This document shows positions 17,473-26,255 of a DNA stretch of 64,000 bases, piece by piece. A program made the position numbers and the translations under genes. Every line of letters starts with the position of its first letter. Position 1 is the stretch's first letter. A model generated the notes under the pieces. That model was not told the DNA's origin. It saw only the letters and a list, made by a program, of their open reading frames with translations, and did no database searches. The DNA is from JANXSF01 sp043755435 (GTDB lineage Bacteria > Acidobacteriota > Terriglobia > Bryobacterales > Bryobacteraceae), in NCBI GenBank assembly GCA_043755435.1, contig JAYUSZ010000091.1, positions 10,590-74,589 on the forward strand. The letters are read 5' to 3'.

Positions 17473-20005
17473 ACCCACCATTGAGCAGATCCTAACGCCG
17501 AAGCCAGAAGCCCGTCCGCGCATCTACGCTTACTCGATTGACGACGAGGCGCACAAGGGCCTTCTCAAGGTTGGGCAGACAACCCGTAACGTGAAACAGC
17601 GCGTCGCTGAGCAACTCAAGACCGCCAGCATCAAGAACTACACCATCGAACTGGACGAATCCGCAGAACGCGACGACGGGGCCATATTTAGCGACCACGA
17701 AGTGCGCTCGGCACTCGTCAAGAAGCAGTTCGCGAATGCCGAACTGGAATGGATGCGCTGTTCCCTCCAGGATTTGAAGACGGTGCTTACCGAGTTGCGC
17801 ACGGGGCAACGGTTTACTGGCACGCATCACCAAACGTTTCTGATGCGCAGTGAACAGGCAGAGGCGGTGGACAAGACATTCGACTATTTTCACTCGATCT
17901 GGTCTGAGGATCAGCACGCCGCCCCGCGATTTCTCTGGAACGCAAAGATGCGCTTTGGAAAAACCTTCACGACGTATCAGCTCGCCAGGAAGCTCGGCAC
18001 CAAGCGGGTGCTGGTGCTGACTTTCAAACCTGCGGTGGAGGACGCATGGCAAACCGATTTGGAATCACACGTCGATTTTGACGGCTGGCACTATCTTTCC
18101 CGCAATTCCAACAGCGATCCGACTGAAATCGACGACGACAAGCCGGTTATCTATTTCGGTTCCTTTCAGGACCTCCTCGGCCGCGACGCGGCGGGAAACA
18201 TTAAGCCGAAGAACGAATGGTTGCACACGCTGAACTGGGACCTTGTAGTGTTTGACGAATACCACTTCGGCGCATGGCGGGAAACAGCCAAGGAACTGTT
18301 TGAGGGCGAGGACGAAGCTGTGGCGAAGAAAGAGACCAAGAACGAATACGCCACCGCGTTGGAAGGTATAAACGAAGGCCTCGGCGTGCTTTCCGAAAAG
18401 GAGACGGAGTTCCTTCCCATCACGACAAAAGCCTACCTCTACCTCTCCGGAACCCCTTTCAAAGCGCTGGCGACGGGCGAGTTTATTGAAGAACAAATCT
18501 TCAATTGGACCTATACCGACGAACAACGCGCCAAGGAAACTTTTGCGGCCGACAACCCCGGCAAGTGGAACCCTTATGGAGCGCTGGCGCAGATGCGTCT
18601 GCTTACCTACCAGATGCCGGACGAACTATTGACGATTGCGAGCGCCGGACAATTCGACGAGTTCGACCTTAACGAGTTTTTTGCGGCCACGGGCACGGGA
18701 AAGGGCGGGCAGTTCAAGCACAAAAGCGACGTACAAAAGTGGCTGGATATTATCCGGGGCCAGTACGCGCCGGGGCTTGTCCAGGGCCTGAAGACGGGCT
18801 CGCTGCCACCGTTTCCTTACTCGGATGTGCGGCTTCTGCCGTACCTGCAGCACTCGTTCTGGTTTCTGCCTAACGTCGCGGCATGTCAGGCGATGGCGAA
18901 CCTGCTGGCCGAGAAGCACAACATCTTCTGGCGCGAATATCAGGTTGTCATGGCGGCCGGAGCATCCGCTGGTATTGGCCTTGATGCACTCCCGCCAGTA
19001 CGCAAGGCCATTGGGGGTGGGTTTACGACCAAAACCATCACACTCTCGTGCGGCAAACTGACCACGGGCGTGACTGTGCCGCAGTGGTCTTCAATGCTGA
19101 TGCTGCGCAATCTGAAGAGCCCTGAAACCTACTTTCAGGCTGCCTTTCGTGTGCAGTCTCCTTGGTCTATCAAGAACCCGAATGGTGACGACCCGCAAGA
19201 GGAAGAAATCCTCAAACCAGTGTGCTTCGTGTTTGATTTTGCCCCCACGCGCGCGCTGCGTCAACTCGCTGAATACGGCATCGGACTCTCACCCACTGAA
19301 TCGAACCCGGAAAACGCCATCAAGGATCTCGTGTCGTTTCTGCCGGTCCTGGCCTACGACGGTGCGAACATGACTCAGATTGATGCGGGCGGCATTCTGG
19401 ACATCGCTATGGCAGGCACTTCCGCCACGCTGCTGGCGCGCAAATGGGAGAGCGCAATGCTGGTGAACGTAGACAACGACACTCTTCGCCGAGTGCTGGA
19501 TAACCCGGAGGCAATGGCTGCTGTAGAACGTATCGAGGGCTGGCGAGCGCTGGGCGACCACATCATTGAGACCATCATCAACAAGAGCGAGAAAGTGCGG
19601 GAGCTCAAGAACAAGGCCAAGGATAAGGAACTGACTGAGAAACAGAAGAAGCAGCTGACCGAGGAGGAGAAGGAATACAAATCCAAGCGGAAGCTTGTGC
19701 AAGAAAAGCTGATCAAGTTCGCGACCCGCATCCCTGCGTTCATGTACCTTACCGATTTTCGCGAGAACAAGCTGCGGGACGTGATCACCAGGCTAGAGCC
19801 GGATTTGTTTGTGGCAGTCACGGGCCTGACTGTGAAGGATTTCCATCTGCTGGTGGATCTCAAGGTGTTCAATACCGAGCAGATGAACCAGGCGGTGTTC
19901 GCGTTCCGCCGCTACGAGGATGCGTCGCTGCGGTACACGGGCATCGAGAGCCATGAGGGGCTTACGCATTATGGGCTTTACGACACTGTGATAGGAGTGG
20001 AATGA
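17465..20005 (+). CDS. GIY-YIG nuclease fused to DEAD/DEAH-type helicase (restriction subunit)
   Basis: About 846 residues from the ATG at 17465 (the GTG at 17459 is less likely). The N-terminus has a GIY-YIG-like domain: YAYS at 21-24, LKVGQTTRNVKQRV at 34-47 with Arg41 as the candidate catalytic Arg, and a downstream Glu. A superfamily 2 helicase follows: motif I MRFGKT (162-167), motif II DEYH (264-267), motif III LSGTPF (327-332), and a motif VI-like FQAAFRVQSPW. A charged coiled coil lies near residues 720-760. I infer ATP-driven translocation with cleavage of unmodified DNA by the GIY-YIG head, the restriction arm of the locus. Confidence 0.82.
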   Translation: MSKPTIEQILTPKPEARPRIYAYSIDDEAHKGLLKVGQTTRNVKQRVAEQLKTASIKNYTIELDESAERDDGAIFSDHEVRSALVKKQFANAELEWMRCSLQDLKTVLTELRTGQRFTGTHHQTFLMRSEQAEAVDKTFDYFHSIWSEDQHAAPRFLWNAKMRFGKTFTTYQLARKLGTKRVLVLTFKPAVEDAWQTDLESHVDFDGWHYLSRNSNSDPTEIDDDKPVIYFGSFQDLLGRDAAGNIKPKNEWLHTLNWDLVVFDEYHFGAWRETAKELFEGEDEAVAKKETKNEYATALEGINEGLGVLSEKETEFLPITTKAYLYLSGTPFKALATGEFIEEQIFNWTYTDEQRAKETFAADNPGKWNPYGALAQMRLLTYQMPDELLTIASAGQFDEFDLNEFFAATGTGKGGQFKHKSDVQKWLDIIRGQYAPGLVQGLKTGSLPPFPYSDVRLLPYLQHSFWFLPNVAACQAMANLLAEKHNIFWREYQVVMAAGASAGIGLDALPPVRKAIGGGFTTKTITLSCGKLTTGVTVPQWSSMLMLRNLKSPETYFQAAFRVQSPWSIKNPNGDDPQEEEILKPVCFVFDFAPTRALRQLAEYGIGLSPTESNPENAIKDLVSFLPVLAYDGANMTQIDAGGILDIAMAGTSATLLARKWESAMLVNVDNDTLRRVLDNPEAMAAVERIEGWRALGDHIIETIINKSEKVRELKNKAKDKELTEKQKKQLTEEEKEYKSKRKLVQEKLIKFATRIPAFMYLTDFRENKLRDVITRLEPDLFVAVTGLTVKDFHLLVDLKVFNTEQMNQAVFAFRRYEDASLRYTGIESHEGLTHYGLYDTVIGVE

Positions 20006-20017
20006 GGCGGCAGCGCT

Positions 20018-20125
20018 AAGAAGTGTATCAATGACGCCAGCGGCAGGCTTTAGACTAGCATAAGTAAGCTGTTGTTCCCCGTAACAGCGGTCGTCCATTG
20101 AAACGCGAGCGTAGCCGTATTTCAT
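20018..20125 (-). pseudogene. serine recombinase N-terminal remnant
   Basis: The frame from the ATG at 20125 begins MKYGYARVSMDD, the opening of resolvase/invertase-type recombinases (YARVSTDDQ, with the catalytic Ser). It decays after LTYASLKPAAGVID. The rest of the catalytic domain is missing. A helix-turn-helix like the end of such an enzyme is found at 14400-14510 on the same strand, in the right order. Confidence 0.6.
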
Positions 20126-20197
20126 ACCTGCATTGTGGGACAACAAAATGGGACGCCGAAACCCCGTTTTCATTAGGTGCAGTTTTCGTACCGAAAA

Positions 20198-20956
20198 CTA
20201 CCGTTTTTGGAACTGCTCACCTTTCGCAGCGGGCGTTCCAGTACGTAGCGGTCGATAGCGCTGGTGCATGATGGCCAATGCCACTAATGCAAATCCCAGC
20301 AACATATTGGTTACAGGCTCAGGAACGGTGCTTGACAGCGAATATGCCCGATCTTGTTGACGGGTAAAAGTTCCACTGATACTTCCATTCACAAACTGTT
20401 GCTGGAAACTGCTGTCGTCAACTGTTCCCGTCCCTGCAACCCACGCAAACAATGGATCGAAATTCGAAGTGTGACTAAAAGGAGAGAACCAATACGTAAC
20501 TCCTCCAATAGCATTGAAGTTCGTGATATTGGCCGTAAATGAGTAGAGTGTAATTGAATTACCGGTGAACAACGCAGTTCCAATCGTCTGACGCGTAACC
20601 TGCGCTGATCCTAGTGAAGTAGTTGAGATTGCCACTCCAGGAAGTCCGGCAATATTTGAAAAGATGTCGATATCCCAGCTGGTTGTATTTGGCGAGCCAT
20701 TTGAATACGGGTTGGTACCACTAAGGTACATACCGAACCAAGTAGCTTGATTTATAGAGGTGCTTGTGCCAACCGAAAAACTATCGAACGTCCGAAAACC
20801 GGTAGTACTCGAACTTACATGAGACGTCCAAGCCGCCCCTGGATTGTCCCCGTTGGTTTGCCAAAGAAGAGGTTGGTTGTAAACTGGGGCCGCATTGGCC
20901 AACTCCCATGACATGACGATTGGCGTAGCAATAAATAGAATGAGTCTTCTGTTCAT
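20198..20956 (-). CDS. PEP-CTERM-type exported protein with C-terminal extension
   Basis: 252 residues with a signal peptide (about 1-23). The middle is Ser/Thr/Asn/Gly-rich beta structure. Near the C-terminus lies VPEPVTNMLLGFALVALAIM followed by basic HQRYR, the Pro-Glu-Pro plus membrane helix plus basic cluster recognised by exosortase. Unusually, about 20 residues follow the basic cluster (TGTPAAKGEQFQKR at the end), where such proteins normally stop within a few residues. The shifted end may come from a lost stop codon. Such proteins are anchored or released at the cell surface and often linked to exopolysaccharide. No exosortase is in the window. Confidence 0.75.
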   Translation of the reverse strand: MNRRLILFIATPIVMSWELANAAPVYNQPLLWQTNGDNPGAAWTSHVSSSTTGFRTFDSFSVGTSTSINQATWFGMYLSGTNPYSNGSPNTTSWDIDIFSNIAGLPGVAISTTSLGSAQVTRQTIGTALFTGNSITLYSFTANITNFNAIGGVTYWFSPFSHTSNFDPLFAWVAGTGTVDDSSFQQQFVNGSISGTFTRQQDRAYSLSSTVPEPVTNMLLGFALVALAIMHQRYRPLRTGTPAAKGEQFQKR

Positions 20957-21088
20957 ACGTAATTTCCTTTTCGGCTCAAAACTTTCGGGAGAGGACTAAC
21001 GTAGTATATACCTTTAACTAGTCGATTTGTGACGTCTCTACCTATAAGGAGTTGTTGCACTAATGACCCTTTTCGGAACGAGCCAGGC

Positions 21089-21424
21089 TCAAAAGATCCG
21101 AATCCTACATATGTCCCGAAGATTACCCAGGTCTAGCGTCTCGTCAAAATGTTCTTCCGGCTTCCGTGCCGGTCGCGCTGTTCGGTTGGTGATCTGGTAG
21201 GTGCAATTTTCAAACTTGAAAGCCTCGGTCTTGGTGTATGCGAAACGGTATTCGTCTTGATAGGCGAATTGCCCGAGCTTACACGTGGTGATCCTGTCTG
21301 GTAATGCCCAGGCAGATCCCATCAGGTCCTCCTGCCTGTAGTATGTCACTTTGCGCGAAACGAACCTGGCGTAGTCGCCAATGTCTTCGCTGACGTGGTT
21401 TTTTTTGTCGTGGGTAGTTCTCAA
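21089..21424 (-). CDS. hypothetical protein, probably an N-terminally truncated accessory gene
   Basis: 111 residues. The second half (FAYQDEYRFAYTKTEAF, later LDLGNLRDICRI) matches the C-terminal pattern of a family of ~250-residue proteins in accessory regions, where YQxEYR and a final LxLGxIxDI recur. The N-terminal part of that family is absent upstream. No start context is convincing. It may be a remnant; function unknown. Confidence 0.4.
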   Translation of the reverse strand: MRTTHDKKNHVSEDIGDYARFVSRKVTYYRQEDLMGSAWALPDRITTCKLGQFAYQDEYRFAYTKTEAFKFENCTYQITNRTARPARKPEEHFDETLDLGNLRDICRIRIF

Positions 21425-21553
21425 GTTCGCGTATGCTGCTGAACTTTGCTCCTCAACATCGGACTGGGGCGTATACGGGCTGCTACATAGAAGTAGGGAT
21501 TACGCCGCGCGGAACGGCTTGGCCCAAACGGGAGGCAACCAGTAAGGGCAGCC

Positions 21554-22072
21554 CTACTCCGCTGTCTCATTACTAGCGAGTTTAGCGCGAACGTCTTTCA
21601 TCAGGCGAAACAGATGATAGGGGTCGCTTGATGACGACAGAAAATCAAACCGCTCATAGGAAGCTTTCGCCTCTTCGTCTTTTGCGTGGACGGCAAATGC
21701 CCGGATACCGGCAATATCAGCGGCTTGCACGGTACGGACCATCGCATCTTTCAAAAGTCCAGCACCTAGGCCCCTGCCCTGCCAACTCGCAGCCACCGCC
21801 AAGCGCGCAAGTAGCATGATCGGCACTGGGTGCCGGGCCACTCCCTTTGTCAAACGTACCGGTGCTTCGTCGTATTCGACCTGGCCCACGACGAGAGTGT
21901 AGTAGCCAACCACTTCCGCTTCACTCAAGGCAATGTAGGTTTGCGATGCCCCGGCTTGCTGATTCTGGAGCGCGTAGCGAATGAGGAACCGATTAAGCGC
22001 TTCCCTGTTGCAATCGAAAACTTCAACCGCGTGGCCGCGTTGCAGTTTTTCTATGCGGAGCGGGTGCGTCAA
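21554..22072 (-). CDS. GNAT acetyltransferase toxin, TacT-like
   Basis: 172 residues with a complete GNAT fold: EVFDCNREALNRFL opening, LVVGQVEYDEAP, and the acetyl-CoA loop GRGLGAGLLKDAM (Q/R-x-x-G-x-G/A type), then IAGIRAFAVHAKDEEAKAFYxRF-like ending (here ASYERFDF). TacT toxins acetylate the amino group of charged tRNAs and stop translation. The gene overlaps the DUF1778 antitoxin by 4 bp, the standard TacAT arrangement. Confidence 0.85.
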   Translation of the reverse strand: MTHPLRIEKLQRGHAVEVFDCNREALNRFLIRYALQNQQAGASQTYIALSEAEVVGYYTLVVGQVEYDEAPVRLTKGVARHPVPIMLLARLAVAASWQGRGLGAGLLKDAMVRTVQAADIAGIRAFAVHAKDEEAKASYERFDFLSSSSDPYHLFRLMKDVRAKLASNETAE

Positions 22073-22359
22073 TCAAGCCCGCCGCGCTCGAATACGCTGG
22101 GCTCCCGAAGAAGCTTTGCAAGGCGCGGGGATGGTGGCGGGGGCGCATCCAGGGCTTTTTGAAAGGCGGTCCACTGCTGGGCGTTCAACCCGAATCGTTG
22201 GCGGTCCGGCAAGGTTTCTTCCGCGCGCGCTAACGCGCTTTCAAGAACAAACTCGCTGACGGAGCGGTGCGCGAGACTGGCGGCGATTTGGAGCGCTCGC
22301 TTAGCCGAGGGGGTCAGGCGCAGATCGAGCTTTTCATTTCTGGTTTCGACGTTGGACAT
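22069..22359 (-). CDS. DUF1778 antitoxin, TacA-like
   Basis: 96 residues. KLDLRLTPSAKRALQIAASL is the ribbon-helix-helix DNA-binding part, and SVSEFVLESALARAEETL is the continuing helix of DUF1778 antitoxins. The C-terminal part (FGLNAQQWTAFQKALDAPP) is the segment that wraps around the toxin. It is expected to neutralise the adjacent GNAT toxin and repress the shared promoter upstream of 22359. Confidence 0.87.
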   Translation of the reverse strand: MSNVETRNEKLDLRLTPSAKRALQIAASLAHRSVSEFVLESALARAEETLPDRQRFGLNAQQWTAFQKALDAPPPPSPRLAKLLREPSVFERGGLD

Positions 22360-22449
22360 GGCGGTCTCCTTCTAGGAACACCATACCATACATGCCAGAC
22401 ATTGTCATGACATTTTTGGCTGGAGCTGACTTCACCTGCCCACGATGGA

Positions 22450-22998
22450 TTGGATCAGACGAACTCGCCAGCAACTGGACAACCTACAGAGAGTTTTGTG
22501 GCGCGAGCTAGATTCGCACTGGAAGGACTAAAGAAATGCGAAAAGGGTTTACAAGAAAACCGCATGAGGACGCCTGAATTAGGATTCTTTGATGCCTCCA
22601 GCGAAGGCACCATCCAAGTGGCTGACGATGGAAAGTTACGCTTTGAACCGCAGGCCGGTGGCAAACACAAGCAACTGAAAATCGTCGAAGAAAAGAAGCT
22701 GGATCTGATGAAGCACTATATCGAAATGGCCAGCGCAAAACCGCCTGCCCCGCAGCAGCGAAATCGGCCGACCCCAGCGGCAATTGAGCAAAAGAAAGCG
22801 GCGGAGGCGGCCATGCACGTGTCGCTAGGCTTGGGCAAGGACGTTTCCCGGCCGACCTGCAACGCCGTTGGAGCGCGGATTTCGAAGAGCGGCACGAGGC
22901 CGCTTTCGCAAAGGTTTCGGCGATCTTATGATTGTGGGACGAGGGCTTCTTCGGGGTGTGCCGTAGCAAATGGCACGACACGCTTGCTATTGCGGTAA
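22450..22998 (+). CDS. hypothetical protein containing the 250-bp repeat, probably a fragment
   Basis: 182 residues from a weak TTG start. The middle (RTPELGFFDASSEGTIQVAD to KKAAEAA) is shared with the copy at 27893. The copies diverge at about 22812, and in the other copy the protein ends soon afterwards (KLATK). The last ~55 residues here look like out-of-frame sequence, with many Arg, Cys and Ser. The start region (ATGQPTESFVARARFALEGL) may be native. No family was recognised; I treat it as a damaged gene. Confidence 0.35.
   Translation: MDQTNSPATGQPTESFVARARFALEGLKKCEKGLQENRMRTPELGFFDASSEGTIQVADDGKLRFEPQAGGKHKQLKIVEEKKLDLMKHYIEMASAKPPAPQQRNRPTPAAIEQKKAAEAAMHVSLGLGKDVSRPTCNAVGARISKSGTRPLSQRFRRSYDCGTRASSGCAVANGTTRLLLR
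22561..22812 (+). repeat. direct repeat, left copy (pair at 27893-28145)
   Basis: About 250 bp matching 27893-28145 with only a handful of base differences, in the same orientation. Together the copies bracket 5 kb of accessory genes. Confidence 0.9.
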
Positions 22999-23023
22999 TT
23001 AGGGGGCCGCATGAGCGTAGCAC

Positions 23024-23821
23024 CTACCCTTCTTGTCTGGGTTTGGCAGCGAGAAACAATTCTACTCCAAAATAAGTCCGCGCCAAGTAGGCCGTCCGCT
23101 CAAGAGGATCGTCATCTTTTATCAGTGGCGCTGAGGCTTCAACGGTGGCACGCCAGCTTCGTCCATGATGTTCTTGAATGATCGTGTCCATCTTTTCAGA
23201 CACTTCCCGGAGCCACTCTCTGACTCCATATCCGTCTGAACTCGTCGGGTGATCAATGGCTCTAGAAACGACTTCGGGATGCCTCCGCACCAGGAGTTCA
23301 CGAGGGTTCGACATGAAGTATGCGGTCGTGTCACTCGGTCGAAATGAGATTCGATGGCGCTCGTTATTGGGGAGCGGGCCGATATCGAGGGGAGAGAACA
23401 TCGCGGAACTCGCAAGCACCTGTTTCGCCAGGTAACACTTGTTCAGGGTGTCCACGTCCGCAAATCCTGGCGCGATGTACTATACCTGATTGCCTGCCTG
23501 TTCCAACTCCATCAGCATCTTGTGCTGGTCTGACTGATCCTTTCGGTGAAGCCAGAAGCGATAGAACGTTGGTTGCAGAAGACCCTTCTTACACTCCAGT
23601 GCTGTTCTCCGCCTGAGTTCATGGCACAGCTTGAACTGAAGGAACAAAGCGCTGCCAATTAGCACGTCAAAGCCCCCACCCGCCTTGCCCTCGACGTACA
23701 GCGACGGGAAATACGGTGCAGCCTTGAGGCCTGCACCCATACCGTTTGCGAACTCTTCGGTGACGCAATAGCCGTATGAGAACTCCGTGAGCCGCGTTTC
23801 CATTTCTTCTCCTAGTTTCAC
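23024..23821 (-). pseudogene. hypothetical gene interrupted by one in-frame TAG
   Basis: Two open stretches, 23821 to 23480 and 23479 to 23024, lie in the same frame and are separated only by a TAG at 23480-23482. The text across it reads AGNQV-stop-YIAPGFADVDTLNK, which is continuous protein logic. The full product would be about 265 residues: FSYGYCVTEEFANG, FDVLIGSALFLQFKLC, later DIGPLPNNERHRISF. This resembles accessory-island hypotheticals of about 250-300 residues with no known activity. A Tyr or Gln codon mutated to TAG explains it most simply; readthrough or sequencing error cannot be excluded. No domain was assigned. Confidence 0.65.
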
Positions 23822-24202
23822 TCGATTTTACAAAAACGCCCGGCACAAGAAGCGGATAGGGGGCCCTGTAGCCAGATGAAGATCGCGCCGAGGCTGACGG
23901 CACGGGAAAAATCCTGGGTAAGAGGACGTTGAGAGCCGCCATTGGCTGGTGACATATTCATCGCCCAGTAGGGCTCTTCCCTGGTACCGACATTTGTGAT
24001 GGCCCCGAGTTTACCGCGAAGCGGCACCCTGGGTGGGACTTGCGATTGTTTCGGTCCCATAACGCGCGACTCGGAAAATGGTCTCCACCGAACAGTCCGT
24101 GCCGGACCTCTATACGGGTGGCCGACCACCTAGACGGCACTAAATCCGATCTTTCCTACAATGCCGTTTGAGTTCCTTGTGATCTACGATGGGAGTTGAG
24201 CC

Positions 24203-24508
24203 ATGCCAAAGACGGTGCACGTGATCCCCAGAAACGGGCAGTGGGCAGTGAAGCGCGAAGGCGGCAGCCCAACTCGTGTTTTCTCAACCCAACGAGAAGC
24301 GATTGAGAACGCGAGAGTCATGGCAAGAGGGGAAAGCTCTGGCCAACTCGTGGTGCATGGACGTAATGGTCAGATTCGAGAGCATGACACTTATGGCATG
24401 CCGCCGATTCAAGATCCTCCCGGCAAGAAGTCCGCAAAGATCGAGAAGGCAGTAGCCAAAATCACTCGTGACCGGCTCAGTGCGGACCCATTGCCACGGC
24501 ATGGCTAG
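24203..24508 (+). CDS. DUF2188 domain protein
   Basis: 101 residues. KTVHVIPRNGQWAVKREGGS, RVFSTQREAIENAR and LVVHGRNGQIREHDTYG form the complete DUF2188 core, a small double-stranded-RNA-binding-like fold of unknown role. A basic tail follows. Its last 8 bases overlap the start of the TIR-like gene, suggesting a coupled pair. It is common in mobile or accessory regions. Confidence 0.8.
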   Translation: MPKTVHVIPRNGQWAVKREGGSPTRVFSTQREAIENARVMARGESSGQLVVHGRNGQIREHDTYGMPPIQDPPGKKSAKIEKAVAKITRDRLSADPLPRHG

Positions 24509-25112
24509 TCCCAGCGATCAGGTTTTCGTGAATTGTCCATTTGATAAGGGATATAAACCCATTTTCGATGCAATCATGTTCGCGATCACCGATCTGGGCT
24601 TCGTTGCACGCTCCGCCCGGGAAGAAGATGATGGTGGGGAGTTCAGGCTCGCGAAGATTCAGCGCATCATCGAACAATGCAGGTACGGAGTGCATGATAT
24701 ATCGGCGGTCAAGCTCGACAGCAAGCATAAGCTTCCGCGCTTCAACATGCCATTGGAGCTTGGACTGTTTCTGGGTTGCAAGCGATACGGAAACAGCCGT
24801 CAACGTCACAAAGTCTCGCTGATTTTCGATGCAGATCCCTACCGCTATCAAATTTTCATCTCCGACATCGCTGGACAGGACATCCACTCCCACGGTAATG
24901 ATGTGAAGACAGCCATGCAAGAGTTGCGGACATGGTTGGCCACCGCCTCCAAGCGCACCAAGCTGCCAGGTGGCAAAGACATCTTCGACCGGTACGAGCG
25001 ATTTCATGCGGACCTCCCCGCACTGTGTGCGGAGTTGAAGCTGGAACCTGCAGAGGTCACATTCAAAGACCTCCGCCAGATGATGGCTGCTTGGCTGAAG
25101 CAGAATCGCTGA
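24501..25112 (+). CDS. TIR-like / nucleoside-deoxyribosyltransferase-like nucleotide-binding protein
   Basis: 203 residues from the ATG at 24501, overlapping DUF2188. The opening VFVNCPFDKGYKPIFDAI and CRYGVHDISAV match a Rossmann-like fold. FNMPLELGLFLG (82-93) has a Glu86 placed like the catalytic Glu of TIR-like NAD-glycosidases and deoxyribosyltransferases (N-x-x-x-E-L-G). The C-terminal half (IFISDIAGQDIHSHGND) is specific to this family. I infer a nucleotide- or NAD-targeting effector with a defence role. A housekeeping hydrolase is the alternative. Confidence 0.55.
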   Translation: MASPSDQVFVNCPFDKGYKPIFDAIMFAITDLGFVARSAREEDDGGEFRLAKIQRIIEQCRYGVHDISAVKLDSKHKLPRFNMPLELGLFLGCKRYGNSRQRHKVSLIFDADPYRYQIFISDIAGQDIHSHGNDVKTAMQELRTWLATASKRTKLPGGKDIFDRYERFHADLPALCAELKLEPAEVTFKDLRQMMAAWLKQNR

Positions 25113-25322
25113 CGAATCGGATCCATTTACCCGAAGTCCGATTGCGGGAATGCGTGCTCTGGCTCTCCGTAGATGCTGGCTCTTGCCGAGTGACGCGCCA
25201 CTCGGAGAGAGCGCTCGCGGCGTCGTCTGTATTCGACCTATGTACGGATCGCCGACAATACGCTCAGAGCAGCCTAAATACGAGGCGCCGCACGGGACGC
25301 CACTGGCACCCGCCCGACTTAA

Positions 25323-26144
25323 CTAAAGATCGGCCGGTACCTCGATCTTCCAATATCTGAGATATTCGGTAAGTATCCTGGCCCCCTCGGCGGTACGAAT
25401 CAGCGTGCCTCCGCGGAACTCCTCCATCACCCCGCCGAAGCTCGTTTTCGGGTACGAGAGAAGCTGCGTCTTAAGGTTCGAGTCAGCTTGCTGCCGAAGC
25501 ATTTCCCAGTCGGGTGCCATGATGCCCTTCCGCTGTAGGTCGGCCAACGGCCCGAATGCAGGATCGAGCGGCCATAATATGTCACCCTCGAAGAAATACA
25601 GCGCGAGGTAGTCCCCCACCGGCCACGGTAACCCGACCTTACACGCGTCGTGCATGCCGACCAACCCAACCGCTCGCCGCAGATCTGCGCCCGAGATCAG
25701 ATCGGGACGCTTTCCCAGCAACTCCTTCATCTTCTGCGCGCCGAATGCCATGTGCTCCAGACGGATCAGGATCTTCTGGGCCTTCTTCAGCTTCTTGTCT
25801 TCGGCCGAAGCCTTTAATATCTCCTCCTCTACTACCCGGCGGACCGCATGGAGGTCATGGAAAAAACAACAGACGCACAGAATGATGAGGTCGGCGAACG
25901 GTAGCCGAATCGCCGGGTTCAAATCGCGGCCCGAGGCCCAGGCGATTCGGGCTGTTTGGCACCAAACCCGAGACTCGTGGGCCTTGTGGTTGTTCCAGGT
26001 CTCCACATTCTTGATGCCTGCCTCCCATGCCACCGCCTCGATCTTGCGGGAGGCGGCCAACACCCTAGCGCCCAATCCGGGATCGTCGAGGCGAATGGGT
26101 GCGCAGGCCTCGACCAACTGCTGCTCTCTGAATTCATCTGTCAT
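25323..26144 (-). CDS. HD-superfamily-like hydrolase, hypothetical
   Basis: 273 residues. Candidate metal ligands occur in HD-domain order: HKAHES (53-58), FFHDLH with the HD pair at 96-97, EHMAFG (His131) and GMHDACK (His165-Asp166). HD proteins hydrolyse phosphate esters of nucleotides, including signalling nucleotides. The C-terminal ~90 residues do not resemble a known partner domain. It is divergent from the pseudo-phosphatase gene across 111 bp, so the two probably share a regulated promoter region. The family assignment rests on ligand spacing only. Confidence 0.45.
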   Translation of the reverse strand: MTDEFREQQLVEACAPIRLDDPGLGARVLAASRKIEAVAWEAGIKNVETWNNHKAHESRVWCQTARIAWASGRDLNPAIRLPFADLIILCVCCFFHDLHAVRRVVEEEILKASAEDKKLKKAQKILIRLEHMAFGAQKMKELLGKRPDLISGADLRRAVGLVGMHDACKVGLPWPVGDYLALYFFEGDILWPLDPAFGPLADLQRKGIMAPDWEMLRQQADSNLKTQLLSYPKTSFGGVMEEFRGGTLIRTAEGARILTEYLRYWKIEVPADL

Positions 26145-26255
26145 CTGGAAAAGCCTCCTGCCTCAACAATAACCGGACAACCTGCCGCACTCCCAGCCAA
26201 TGATAATTTTCATTTCCCCAATTCAAGAAGCCGCACGGAGCGGTAGCATATCTGT

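Noticed and set aside
23818..24129. 103-residue minus-strand frame overlapping the gene with the in-frame TAG
   Set aside because: Arg/Pro/Ser-rich, no domain, no ribosome-binding site; the 4-bp overlap is probably chance.
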